Assembly (NCBI GenBank): GCA_964607765.1
Contig: CAZSNT010000020.1
Location: forward strand, 23,586-87,585
Direction of reading: 5' to 3'
DNA length: 64,000 bases
Source of the DNA: CAZSNT01 sp964607765
GTDB taxonomy: Bacteria > Verrucomicrobiota > Lentisphaeria > Oligosphaerales > JABHEG01
Positions 7,643-15,540 of the stretch are shown here, piece by piece (within the stretch, counting starts at the first letter, position 1; each line of letters starts with the position of its first letter). The notes beneath the pieces are model-generated. The model did no database searches and was not told the DNA's origin. It worked only from the letters and a program-made list of their open reading frames with translations. Both the position numbers and the translations under genes were made by a program.

Positions 7643-9304
7643 ATGTTACCGGGACCGGAAAAAGACACGAGCGGATTGCCGTTTACTCCACGGCGACGCA
7701 ATGCGGTTGCGAGACGGCTCGACATGCTGGCCGCGGCCATGGCTCTGTGCCTTTGTGGACCGGGCCGACTCGTCTGCTCTGCAGATCCCGCGGAGAAAGG
7801 AAACACGCAACTCATGAACGCGCTCCGGTACGAGGATTTTGGGGCTCGTGGCGACGGTGTGACCGACGATATCGACGCCATTGTCAAGGCCCACGAATCT
7901 GCCAATCAGCGCAACCTGCCCGTAAAGGCCGACGACGGGGCGACCTACTACATCAGCGGGAAGAACAGGACGGCCGTCATACAGACCGACACCGACTTCG
8001 GCTCAGCCAAGTTCATCATTGACGATACCGCCGTCGAGAACCGCAGGGCGAGCATCTTCACGGTCCGATCCGAGCTGCAGTCGCTCAACTTGAAGGGAAT
8101 CTCCTCCCTCAAAAGGAACCAGCCCAGGATCGACGTCTCGCTGCCCGATACGTGCCTGGTCAGCGTCACCAATTCCCGAGTCAAACGCTATATCAGGTAC
8201 GGCGCCAACCGGAACAAGGGGGCCTCGCAGACTGACGTCTTCATCGCCGACAGAGACGGCAGTGTCGATATGAACGCCCCGATCGTTTGGGATTTCGACC
8301 AGATCACACGCATCACCGCTCAGCCGATCGACCCGACGCCGCTGACCGTCACCGGCGGCCGTTTCACCACCATTGCCAACGCCGCCGAGTCGAACCACGG
8401 CTACTACGCACGGGGGATCGCGATCAGGCGCTCGAACGTTGTCGTCGACGGCCTGGAGCACCGCATCACGGGCGAGGGCGACCACGGTGCACCCTACAGC
8501 GGCTTCATCAATATCGGCAGCTGCGCCAACGTGACGGTCAGGAACACCGTCCTGACCGGACACAAAACGTACCGGAAGATTGGCTCAGCGGGAACCAAAG
8601 TCTCCATGGGCACGTATGACATCTCGCTCAATCGGGCCGTGAACGTCGCCTTCGTGAACTGCAGTCAGACCAATGACATCAAGAACGGCAGGTACTGGGG
8701 GATCATGGGCTCGAACTACTGCAAGAACCTGTCTTTCGATCGATGCACTCTCTCCCGGTTCGACGCGCATCAGGGCGTTGCCAATGCAGCGATCCGCAAC
8801 TCGACCCTGGGCCATATGGGGATCAACGCCATCGGCACCGGCACGTTCCTCGTGGAGAACTCCACCATCTACGGGCGAAGCCTCATCAACCTGCGCCCCG
8901 ATTACGGCAGTACGTGGGAGGGCGAGTTCATCATCCGCAACTGTGTCTTCGTGCCCGCGTGCGGCAGGCCGGTCACCGCCAGTCTGATCGGAGGATCCTA
9001 CTCCGGGAAGCACGATTTCGGCTATACCTGTTACATGCCTGAGCGAATCACCATCGACACACTCCACATCGACGATACCCGGCGCCCCGACAACTACCGC
9101 GGCCCGGCCGTCTTCGCGAATTTCAACCGGAAGTTCACCGACGATTCCTACGTCGAGGAATACCCCTACGTCAAGACGCGGGAGGTCATTCTGAAGAACG
9201 TGACGACCGCCAGCGGCAAGCCCTTGAGAGTCAGCGACAACCCAGTCATGTTCAAGGACGTGACGGTGAAATACAGCGGCGCGCCCCCCGTGTCCCCTCC
9301 CTGA
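7643..9304 (+). CDS. Secreted right-handed beta-helix protein, polysaccharide lyase/hydrolase-like
   Basis: A 553-residue protein whose ATG follows CGGAGAGACGCCT. An arginine-rich n-region and hydrophobic stretch (MLAAAMALCLCGPGRLVCSA, residues 28-47) form a probable signal peptide. The mature part begins RYEDFGARGDGVTDD, the pectate-lyase-superfamily opening also seen in GH28 and phage tailspike proteins. It continues with many short strand-turn repeats such as NVTVRNTVLTGHKTY and NLSFDRCTLSRFDA. No clear catalytic triad of GH28 was seen, so the reaction is unknown; cleavage or epimerisation of an acidic polysaccharide is plausible. It diverges from the GntR gene and may be under its control. 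Confidence 0.85.
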   Translation: MLPGPEKDTSGLPFTPRRRNAVARRLDMLAAAMALCLCGPGRLVCSADPAEKGNTQLMNALRYEDFGARGDGVTDDIDAIVKAHESANQRNLPVKADDGATYYISGKNRTAVIQTDTDFGSAKFIIDDTAVENRRASIFTVRSELQSLNLKGISSLKRNQPRIDVSLPDTCLVSVTNSRVKRYIRYGANRNKGASQTDVFIADRDGSVDMNAPIVWDFDQITRITAQPIDPTPLTVTGGRFTTIANAAESNHGYYARGIAIRRSNVVVDGLEHRITGEGDHGAPYSGFINIGSCANVTVRNTVLTGHKTYRKIGSAGTKVSMGTYDISLNRAVNVAFVNCSQTNDIKNGRYWGIMGSNYCKNLSFDRCTLSRFDAHQGVANAAIRNSTLGHMGINAIGTGTFLVENSTIYGRSLINLRPDYGSTWEGEFIIRNCVFVPACGRPVTASLIGGSYSGKHDFGYTCYMPERITIDTLHIDDTRRPDNYRGPAVFANFNRKFTDDSYVEEYPYVKTREVILKNVTTASGKPLRVSDNPVMFKDVTVKYSGAPPVSPP

Positions 9305-9321
9305 GTGTCGTCCGGCCTCGG

Positions 9322-9354
9322 CGGATCGAAGGCGTTAACGGGATCATTTTTACA
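9322..9354 (-). pseudogene. Scar of an RHS core (CKNDPVNAFDP)
   Basis: Minus-strand translation gives CKNDPVNAFDP, the conserved end of RHS-repeat core domains (usually ...YVxNNPVNxxDPxGL). The first 24 nt are identical to those in the larger RHS fragment at 15205-15231. No ORF of meaningful length continues upstream or downstream, so this is a remnant left by rearrangement. It lies just after the beta-helix gene stop and marks the left edge of the accessory island. Confidence 0.7.
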
Positions 9355-9522
9355 GACGAACGTCGTCCCCAAAAACGCCCTATAATAAGCGGTTTTTCGC
9401 TGACATGCAGGTCAGCGAACAACACCCCGACGCAAATCTGTCAAAGAGCAAGCAGGGAACGCAAAATCCCAGCGACGCACGGACAGACGCAACGTCAGCA
9501 TCCGGCCGCCAGCCGCCTTCGC

Positions 9523-9717
9523 TCACCGATGCGTCACAGCAGCAACGCGAGTCGTCTTCTCACGAAACCTTCGTATCTGCTCCGACTCGTCGGCTGTAGC
9601 GTTGATGAACTCCACGTATGAGCTGAACTCGGCACGTCGTGCCTCGTATTCCCGCCGAAGATCCGCCTGAATCCGACACTTCAAGTCAACGCAGTCGATT
9701 CTCTCAGCGGTCGTCAT
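9523..9717 (-). CDS. Small protein paired with PIN toxin, putative antitoxin
   Basis: A 64-residue charged protein (MTTAERIDCVDLKCRIQADL...). Its start overlaps the end of the PIN gene by 14 nt, so the two are translationally coupled. Downstream position and size fit the partner proteins seen next to this class of PIN protein in cyanobacteria and PVC bacteria. The Asp/Glu/Arg-rich helix EYEARRAEFSSYVEFINA could wrap the toxin. No DNA-binding motif was recognised, and the antitoxin role is inferred from context alone. Confidence 0.65.
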   Translation of the reverse strand: MTTAERIDCVDLKCRIQADLRREYEARRAEFSSYVEFINATADESEQIRRFREKTTRVAAVTHR

Positions 9718-10171
9718 CGTATGCTACCTCCAGGGGGCTGAGAATCGTCATGGACCGGTATCCCTGAGCGACGTTGACACCGTTGAAGCCGATTATGCGG
9801 TTGTAGTTCACGATGTGCCGGAAGTTCCAGCTCAGGATCAGGTCCGCTCCAGCCACAGTTGCCGCCGCAACATGCAACGCGTCGCTCTCCGAGGCCGGCC
9901 CAACCACTCCTCTGTGGACGTACTCGCCTGCCAGCGCTTCCACTTCGCTATCAATGGGAACTTCCTCCACTGAGTCGGGGGGAAGTGACTGCCAAACCGT
10001 CTGAATCGGCCCTGGAGCCTTGACCAATTCCCGAAGTGTTTCCGGGGACAACAGAACCCGGAATTCGCCCTGATCAACACGTTCGAAGAAACGTCGGCTC
10101 GGAATCTCGAACTCAACATCCTGAGTCCCGCCAAAGACGGACGTATCGACGTAAGCACGCACACGGTGCAT
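9704..10171 (-). CDS. PIN-domain protein, putative VapC-like ribonuclease toxin
   Basis: A 155-residue PIN-fold protein. AYVDTSVFGG (residues 6-15) gives the first catalytic Asp and SESDALHVAAATVAGADLIL (about 94-113) gives the next acidic residues and the conserved SWNFRHIVN end. PIN toxins cut RNA with a Mg-dependent acidic centre. It lacks an upstream antitoxin; the small gene overlapping its 3' end is the likely partner. It lies in the accessory island between RHS remnants, where toxin modules are common. Confidence 0.85.
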   Translation of the reverse strand: MHRVRAYVDTSVFGGTQDVEFEIPSRRFFERVDQGEFRVLLSPETLRELVKAPGPIQTVWQSLPPDSVEEVPIDSEVEALAGEYVHRGVVGPASESDALHVAAATVAGADLILSWNFRHIVNYNRIIGFNGVNVAQGYRSMTILSPLEVAYDDDR

Positions 10172-10537
10172 GGTTGATCTCCAGAGCTGTTCCTCGTATG
10201 TACTCTAGTCGCATCTGGCCGTACAAGCAACGGGCAGGCGGAGTTGTTCATGTGATACCGTTCCCCACGTTGGCGACGACTACAGAGAATCCGCCCCACG
10301 ACCGCGTCACGTTCCACGCCAAAAGAGGCCATCCAGACAGCGCCGGAACGCGCTGGACGACTGCATCCACGCCATGCCTCCGAGCTACCGGAAGAGCTCG
10401 ATGACCTCAAGATGAGTGGCGGCAAGCGGCCCGAAAACAGGCCTAAAGGCACCCGAAAGGTCAGCCCGTGCTGTATGTCTAGTGTTCCAGCTGCGCGCGT
10501 CCTGAACTCGCTGGGACACTTCAGCGGTGCCTGCGAG
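10172..10537. other. Gap upstream of PIN gene, no gene seen
   Basis: All six frames give only short ORFs of shadow-like composition. It probably contains the promoter of the PIN pair and decayed sequence. No repeat or hairpin stood out. Confidence 0.5.
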
Positions 10538-10672
10538 TGCTACCTTGACCAACGCGAGAGCGGGACGGCGTCGGCTACATCAGGAACCGTTGAGGAGCTG
10601 GGCGAAAGGGGAGCGGCTGGCGCGATGGCTGCGAACTTCAGCCGCCAACGTGACAGACGCGGTACAAGCTGT
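10538..10672 (+). repeat. Island direct repeat, copy A
   Basis: About 135 bp that recurs at 12048-12183 in the same orientation at roughly 85% identity by eye. The best-conserved part includes TGACCAACGCGAGAGCGGGA and GCTGGGCGAAAGGGGAGCG. In one plus frame both copies read LRSWAKGERLARWLR, and five of eight differences in that stretch are synonymous, which hints at a former coding segment. No complete gene is present. Confidence 0.7.
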
Positions 10673-10696
10673 CCAGGCTTGTCGGCGGACACGTAA

Positions 10697-10879
10697 AGTC
10701 CAAAGCGTAGGCCCGACCCCAACTCCTCGACCCCGGAACTGCTCTCCGACGGTGACGACTCGACTACTGCGGGGCGCATGTCACGCCTCGAGCGCCAAGT
10801 CGAACGGATCAGACAGCTTTCCCCCGCCAAGCAGCGCATGATTGGCGATATGCTGGAAGCGGCTCTGAACGCCAGGTAA
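10697..10879 (+). pseudogene. Possible C-terminal remnant of an HTH-type regulator
   Basis: The plus frame before the stop at 10877-10879 reads MSRLERQVERIRQLSPAKQR then MIGDMLEAALNAR, resembling the amphipathic tail that follows XRE-type helix-turn-helix domains. The same frame is interrupted by a stop at 10694-10696 and no HTH domain lies upstream. It is therefore probably a decayed regulator gene. The match is by eye on a short segment and may be wrong. Confidence 0.35.
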
Positions 10880-12047
10880 GTCCTTCCACAGGCTGAAGAG
10901 GAGAAGCTGAGCAACAGCTTTTTCTTTCAGCCGACACCTTTCCCGCACCGTGAAGCGACGGGACTGTCAAGCCGAAAACGGAATAAGTCCCGAAGGGTCC
11001 CGCAGAGCGGGATTATGCCGGCTTTCGGCTTTACTGGCTCGGCGCGGAATGGTATCCGGTCCGGGAGGGATCGGAACGACTCGGGGTGTGCAGAGGGGAC
11101 GCGTCCCCTTTGCCCTTAGCGGAGCGATCCGGGTTCCGGTGCGGTCGGTTGCGCTCCGGCGCGGGCTATGCCGCGCAAGGGGAAGAGGCACGGCCTACGC
11201 CGGCGCAGACGGCTGCCGTTGCCGGCGGGGGAAGCGAAGAAGGAGCCTGGCGCGGACACCCTCCGTCTTCTGAGCGCATGGTGGCGGGTGCCGTTCACGG
11301 CGGGTTGCGCGGGCGCCAGCGGGGGCGGGAGTGGCGTCGATCGGGCAGGAGGGGTTGCGCTCCCCTTGGGGGCTTCGGGGAGGGTTGACCGCGGATGTCT
11401 GAGGGAGCCGGATACCAAGGTTGCGCGGGGGCGAGGCATCAACGGCGGCGGGAGCCGGCTTCGTCCTTTGGACTACGCCGTGCCACAGGGAGCGGGCAGG
11501 ATGCGCGGCCGGCGTGTCACGGCGTAGCTCGAAGAGCGAAGACGGAAGGCCGCATGGTGCCGGCGACGGGGTGGGCCGAACGCACCCCGTTGCGCGGGGC
11601 AGGCTGCAGGACGCGCGTTGACACGGCAACGACGGAGCGGCCGATACGTGCCTGGAGTGAGCTGGAGTCTCGGCCCCGGAGTGGTCAGCGGGTGAGAGGC
11701 GAGAGCGGCGGACCGGGCAGGGGCACGGGAGCTGTACTCAGCGGGTGAACCTGGCCGGTGTGACGCGTGCCCGGAGGCGGCGGTACAGAAGACTGCGCTA
11801 TGCGACAGCGGCGGCGGGAATGAGGGCCGAGAGAGGGGCAGCCGGTGCGGGAATGGGAGGCCCCATGGTGCAACTGCTGCCCCCGGCCCGGCCCGCCGAC
11901 GATGTGTGACGACCAGCGGGAGGAACGGACGCATAGCGGCTGCTCTTCTGTAGCGCCGCCGTAGGGCCGAAGCCTCTCCGCCGCTGACCACGGAGAGGGA
12001 CGAGACGGAAGCGAACGCAAGCACGTATGGGCCGCGGTGCCTCGGGC
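10880..12047. other. GC-rich, G-skewed region with strong inverted repeats and no gene
   Basis: Over a kilobase between the two island repeats with a marked plus-strand G excess. ORFs exist in most frames but are low-complexity Arg/Pro/Gly shadows without homology features or ribosome sites. Several inverted repeats occur: 10969-11032 (extended imperfect hairpin), 11090-11113 (AGGGGACGCGTCCCCT core, a perfect 16-bp palindrome), 11473-11482 with 11518-11527 (perfect 10-bp arms, CTACGCCGTG/CACGGCGTAG) and 11566-11573 with 11583-11590 (perfect 8-bp arms). It may be a structured RNA, a cluster of decayed palindromic elements or a dead mobile element. RNase P, tmRNA and group II intron signatures were not found. 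Confidence 0.5.
10969..11032. repeat. 64-nt extended imperfect hairpin
   Basis: The arms AAGCCGAAA and TTTCGGCTT pair perfectly, then CGG with CCG, ATA with TAT and TCCC with GGGA, with small bulges. An apical CCCGCAGAGCGGG hairpin is an alternative inner fold. There is no U-run, so it is not a typical intrinsic terminator. Confidence 0.55.
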
Positions 12048-12183
12048 TGCCACGTTGACCAACGCGAGAGCGGGACGCCGTTGGCTCATCGAGAAGCGTT
12101 GAGAAGCTGGGCGAAAGGGGAGCGACTGGCGCGATGGCTGCGAGCTTCAGCTGCCAGCGTGACGGGCGCGGTGGCTTGTCGCG
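12048..12183 (+). repeat. Island direct repeat, copy B
   Basis: Second copy of the 135-bp repeat described at 10538-10672, same orientation, about 1.5 kb away. The two copies bracket the G-rich region and the HTH remnant, so recombination between them would excise that segment. Confidence 0.7.
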
Positions 12184-12216
12184 GAACGATAGGAGTCGGG
12201 GGAAATCGGTTTTGGC

Positions 12217-12630
12217 TTAAAAATGGGTGTAGTGCGAGGCTGGTGGGAAGAGCGGAGAGGCTGTAAGATAATAGTCGGTAGAGCCTTGGCCTACGCTGAC
12301 CCCGAACCCGACTCGATGCCCACCAGCAAAGTCGTATGCCGCAAACGTCTCGGCGGCCTGCTGAGCTTCTACTACCGAGCCGCGGCCTGATCGGACTGTT
12401 TCGTCTATCCGCTCCCATGTCGACCCGATGTCGACAGCACTCCACCGTTGCCCAATTGGCGCCACCTGCCGTCCAGAGCCCGAAAATGGGTGTGCCAAGA
12501 CGCCTTCTCCGCCCTCCATGACCCCGACCGCCGGCCAGATCGTCGCTTCCTGCCGCATGCAAGAGGTCGCAACTCCCCTTACTTGCTGCAAAAAAGCACC
12601 TGGACGAATTTCCGAACAGGACGGGCCCAC
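12217..12630 (-). CDS. Uncharacterised 137-residue ORF, possibly a gene fragment
   Basis: Not recognised. The middle part (QRWSAVDIGSTWERIDETV, then EAQQAAETFAAYDFAGGHR) has a more protein-like composition than the surrounding shadow frames. The N-terminal half is Cys/Gly-rich and less convincing, and no good ribosome site precedes the ATG. It lies downstream of two WG-repeat lipoproteins on the same strand in the RHS island, so a decayed immunity or toxin gene is one possibility. Confidence 0.3.
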   Translation of the reverse strand: MGPSCSEIRPGAFLQQVRGVATSCMRQEATIWPAVGVMEGGEGVLAHPFSGSGRQVAPIGQRWSAVDIGSTWERIDETVRSGRGSVVEAQQAAETFAAYDFAGGHRVGFGVSVGQGSTDYYLTASPLFPPASHYTHF

Positions 12631-12678
12631 CGCCCTGATGTCACGGTCCGTCCCACAGGCGACTACCGTCTATCAGCC

Positions 12679-12745
12679 CCGGGACTCGCTGGACCAGCAC
12701 AGTGGACGACTTCACCAGTTCCGGGACTCGCTGGACCAGCACAGT
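12679..12745 (+). repeat. 25-bp direct repeat with 42-bp spacing
   Basis: CCGGGACTCGCTGGACCAGC plus ACAGT occurs at 12679-12703 and exactly again at 12721-12745. The second copy touches the stop codon of the WG-repeat gene on the minus strand. The 42-bp period is a multiple of three. Confidence 0.65.
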
Positions 12746-13452
12746 CACGGTGGACCGTCAGTTCCCAGAGCACAGCTCACGTCCGTCCAACCAAGAATGG
12801 TCCCGCCATCACGATTCACATACTCCCAGCGCCCTCCTACCACTCCGTCGCGGAACGCGTTTTTCCGATTCCCTCGAACGCCGCCCACATTCACAAGAGC
12901 CACGCCCCCATCAAATGCCCACACATAGTCGTAGCGTGGTTGAATGACGAATCTCCCTCCATGGTCAATGAACCCCATCTTGCCTTCCTGAGCGCAAGGG
13001 GCAAGCCCCTCAGAAAACGCCTTCCAGACCCGTTTGCCCTCGAGTTCCTCAAAGAGGATTCTGCCGTCTGCCTTCATGACACCCACTGTTCCCCAGAGAG
13101 TATGAAAGAAAATGAGCCGTTCTCCAATATAGGCGACGTAGTCGACATCTTGACGGAGCGGGATGACTCTGCCATTCGAGCGCACCACCATCGCCCGCAG
13201 CGGCGCGGCGCAAAGGTAACAACCGCCCCGCTCGGTTTTCGAATAGGCTAGTGCAAAGCCATCCTGGGAGGCCTCCGCCTGGCAGAACTGGGCAGATACA
13301 AGCACTGAACCACGACCGTCTAGATACCCCCAAGTGCCATCAGAACCACGAAAGCGGAGGAGGCGGGGCGACTGACCGGAGTGGCATCCCGCCGTCAGAG
13401 CGACAGCAGGAAGGAAGGTAGAACACACTAAGCGCGGCCACATACGAATCAT
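12745..13452 (-). CDS. WG-repeat lipoprotein, copy 2
   Basis: A 235-residue exported protein. The ATG at 13452 follows GGAGGTCTACGT; the upstream extension to 13710 is rejected. Residues 1-20 are MIRMWPRLVCSTFLPAVALT followed by AGC, a lipobox. The body holds WG-type beta repeats (WGYLDGRGSVLV, MGFIDHGGRFVIQPRYDYVW, WEYVNRDGG). It is a diverged paralogue of the neighbour at 13517-14188. WG-repeat proteins have no single known function. The tandem pair downstream of an RHS toxin cassette makes an immunity role plausible, by context only. Confidence 0.8.
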   Translation of the reverse strand: MIRMWPRLVCSTFLPAVALTAGCHSGQSPRLLRFRGSDGTWGYLDGRGSVLVSAQFCQAEASQDGFALAYSKTERGGCYLCAAPLRAMVVRSNGRVIPLRQDVDYVAYIGERLIFFHTLWGTVGVMKADGRILFEELEGKRVWKAFSEGLAPCAQEGKMGFIDHGGRFVIQPRYDYVWAFDGGVALVNVGGVRGNRKNAFRDGVVGGRWEYVNRDGGTILGWTDVSCALGTDGPP

Positions 13453-13516
13453 ACGTAGACCTCCTCTGAAAGTACGTGGGCAGGCCAAGCAATTGCGTGG
13501 CGTCATTAATCGCTCC

Positions 13517-14188
13517 TCATTCACGCCAGTGGTGTAGCACCTCTCCCTGGCGGTCGATGTAGAACCAGTCTCCGCCAACAATCGAGCCAACAGTACCTTC
13601 CTCCGGTAGCGAACACTCCCCACCACGGTTGACCACAGCAACACCGTCCCGGAATGTGCCGCCATAGGTGTAGATGGGCTGTACCACCGGTTTGCCACAC
13701 CGATCAACATAGCCCACCTTCTGTCCTTTCGTCACGCGCGCTCTCCCTTCTGAGAAACCATCGACTTCGTAGCTAGAATCCAGAGAAAAAAGACGCTCGC
13801 CACTCGTGCTGAACGCAAGCGTCTCGCCATCAAGTGTGCGGCAGAGGATGACTCCGTCGCTCGCGTCGGAGAAGGAAGCGCCTTCAGGCCGACAGATGAC
13901 CCGTCTGCCCTTCTGATTGATGACAAATGGTGCAAACGTCGTATACTCACAGTCGATGTGATGTTCCTCGACAACAACGGCAACGCCATCACGAAAGTCC
14001 CTCGCATTCACGTATCTTGCGGGAAGCGCTACTCGGCCCGTCGTGTCGACATAGCCGTATCGCCCGGTGACCGGGTGCTGGAAACGAAGCAGGCTTTCTC
14101 CATTTCGGCAGGAACTCAGAGCGACAAGGGCGAGCGGAAGACAGAGCACGACGCCCTGCCTTTTGATCGCAGGATCAGCGAGTACCAT
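13517..14188 (-). CDS. WG-repeat lipoprotein, copy 1
   Basis: A 223-residue exported protein. TTGGAGAAACGAA precedes the ATG at 14188. The N-terminus has a hydrophobic stretch ending LALVALSSC, a lipobox, so it is probably membrane-anchored. WG-type repeats are clear: YGYVDTTGRVALPARYVNA, VGYVDRCGKPVVQPIYTY and WFYIDRQGEVLHHW. It lies 275 nt after the RHS-toxin fragment and 64 nt before its paralogue on the same strand. Placement directly after a toxin cassette is where immunity genes are normally found, but that role is unproven. Confidence 0.82.
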   Translation of the reverse strand: MVLADPAIKRQGVVLCLPLALVALSSCRNGESLLRFQHPVTGRYGYVDTTGRVALPARYVNARDFRDGVAVVVEEHHIDCEYTTFAPFVINQKGRRVICRPEGASFSDASDGVILCRTLDGETLAFSTSGERLFSLDSSYEVDGFSEGRARVTKGQKVGYVDRCGKPVVQPIYTYGGTFRDGVAVVNRGGECSLPEEGTVGSIVGGDWFYIDRQGEVLHHWRE

Positions 14189-14463
14189 TTCGTTTCTCCA
14201 ACTCGTGGTCTCTGGCGAGATCGGCTAGGCGGACAGCGTATACCCGGCTAGTAACTGCCCCCCAGTAGAACGTATGGCTTTGGGAAGCCCTTGGGATGAG
14301 GGCGCACAGCCACGACCGCCGTGAACTGACTTGCGTACATTGATTGCCCCCCAGCACATCTGTTGGAAGTGTCGCCGGTCGAAGGAGAACGCCGAAAAGG
14401 TGGCAGTTCCCCGCGGCGCTGGGCAGAGCCGGGCCATTGTCTCGTTCCGCTCTACTGAAAGCG

Positions 14464-15323
14464 CTACCGCCCGGAGCCCGAACTTGTCGGATTCTCGAGG
14501 CCAGTTTCCATCTCCTCATAGTCGACATCGAGCTTCCATCTCTTGATGTTGACCGAGACCCTCATCCCTCTGCTCCTGTCAGCTCTGTTCCGGTAGGGGA
14601 CCATCCCTTTCCCTTCCCCCATAATATCGCCTGTCTCTTGCTTGCGGAGGCGGTCCCAGCCGCAGAATACCCCCTCAAGACGACATGCCTGACGGTGGCA
14701 TTCGCCATAGTTGTTGATCAGCTGTCTGCTCATCTTTATGTACTGCTCCACGAGTTCGTGGAACAAGACGGCAATGCGTGAGAAAGGTCTGGACCGATCA
14801 GGCGAGCACTCTCGGACATTGGCCCAGTTAAGGGCAACATGATTCGTCCCAGGGGAGAAATTCGCGATGGCGGCACGCCTGTCCACACGAATGTGGACAT
14901 CAACAATCCCGTGATCAGCACGGAACTTGAGTCTCCGCCTATTCCGCTCCCTGTACTCCTTATACTCCCTTCCCTGGTAGACGCCAGGATGCTGCACTGG
15001 AACATCCTGAATGCTGTTGTGTAGCCCTTGCAGCGCCTCCCGGTCGTCCTTCTCCAGACCATCGGCAGCGAGCATCTCGACTATCCGTTGGTCAATCTCG
15101 GCAATGTCCTTCCGGATCTGGCTTTCTACCACAGACTGCTCTTTCCGGCTTGGTGCTTGGGGATACCAGCCAAAAGAGATCTTGACCTCCAACCCCAGCG
15201 GATCATAGGCGTTAACGGGATCATTTTTACAATACAGGTACCGCTTCGGACCGTCCGCGTCTACGTCGTCGAGCGAGTTGGGCGATATGGATCTGCCAAA
15301 GAGCTGGGGTAGTACCAATAGCC
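14464..15323 (-). pseudogene. RHS C-terminal fragment with metallopeptidase-like toxin domain
   Basis: The 3' end of an RHS gene without its N-terminal repeats. Minus-strand translation shows RHS-core end residues SISPNSLDDVDADGPKRYLY then CKNDPVNAYDPLGL. Upstream, GYWYYP (about 15306-15323) is in another frame, so a frameshift interrupts the core before sequence ends near murF. After DPLGL comes a variable tail of about 240 residues. It contains VLFHELVEQYI and YGECHRQACRLE, an HE plus Y-x(3)-H-x(2)-A pattern seen in metallopeptidase-type polymorphic toxins. A canonical HExxH is not present, so activity is uncertain. It is best read as an orphan toxin cassette displaced from a longer RHS gene. 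Confidence 0.7.
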
Positions 15324-15507
15324 CGGAATCGGGACAGGGCAAGCCGGAGGAGGGAGGATGTCAGCTCGCCTCCGTGCGCAGTTTCCTCGCGGCGCCGCTC
15401 GAACGGCGGAGTTCCGGTTCCCGTTCTCCCGCCAAGATTGACAGGGGCAGCGGAGCGCGCGATGGTATCGGCCGGCTGGCGAGCGCAGCGTTCGCCAGGC
15501 GAGCCTG

Positions 15508-15522
15508 ACACTGAACACTGAG
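15508..15522. repeat. Dispersed ACTGAACACTGA-type motif, copy 2
   Basis: ACACTGAACACTGAG, 18 nt before the murF start. See copies at 5090, 45704 and 52743. Confidence 0.5.
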
Positions 15523-15540
15523 TTTCTGCACGAGGACAGC

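Noticed and set aside
9398..9417. Intrinsic terminator (CGCTGAC/GTCAGCG hairpin)
   Set aside because: The T-run lies on the wrong side for the plus-strand beta-helix gene, and no minus-strand gene ends there with a T-tract.
9405..9599. 64-residue plus ORF with a nearby TATAAT
   Set aside because: Ser/Gln-rich without homology features and overlapping the coupled small gene on the other strand.
10880..12047. RNase P RNA, tmRNA or group II intron
   Set aside because: Diagnostic conserved sequences and the intron domain V hairpin were not found by eye, and no reverse transcriptase is present.
11116..12089. Several overlapping ORFs of 100-180 residues in the G-rich region
   Set aside because: Arg/Pro/Ser-rich, low complexity, no ribosome sites and mutually overlapping on both strands.
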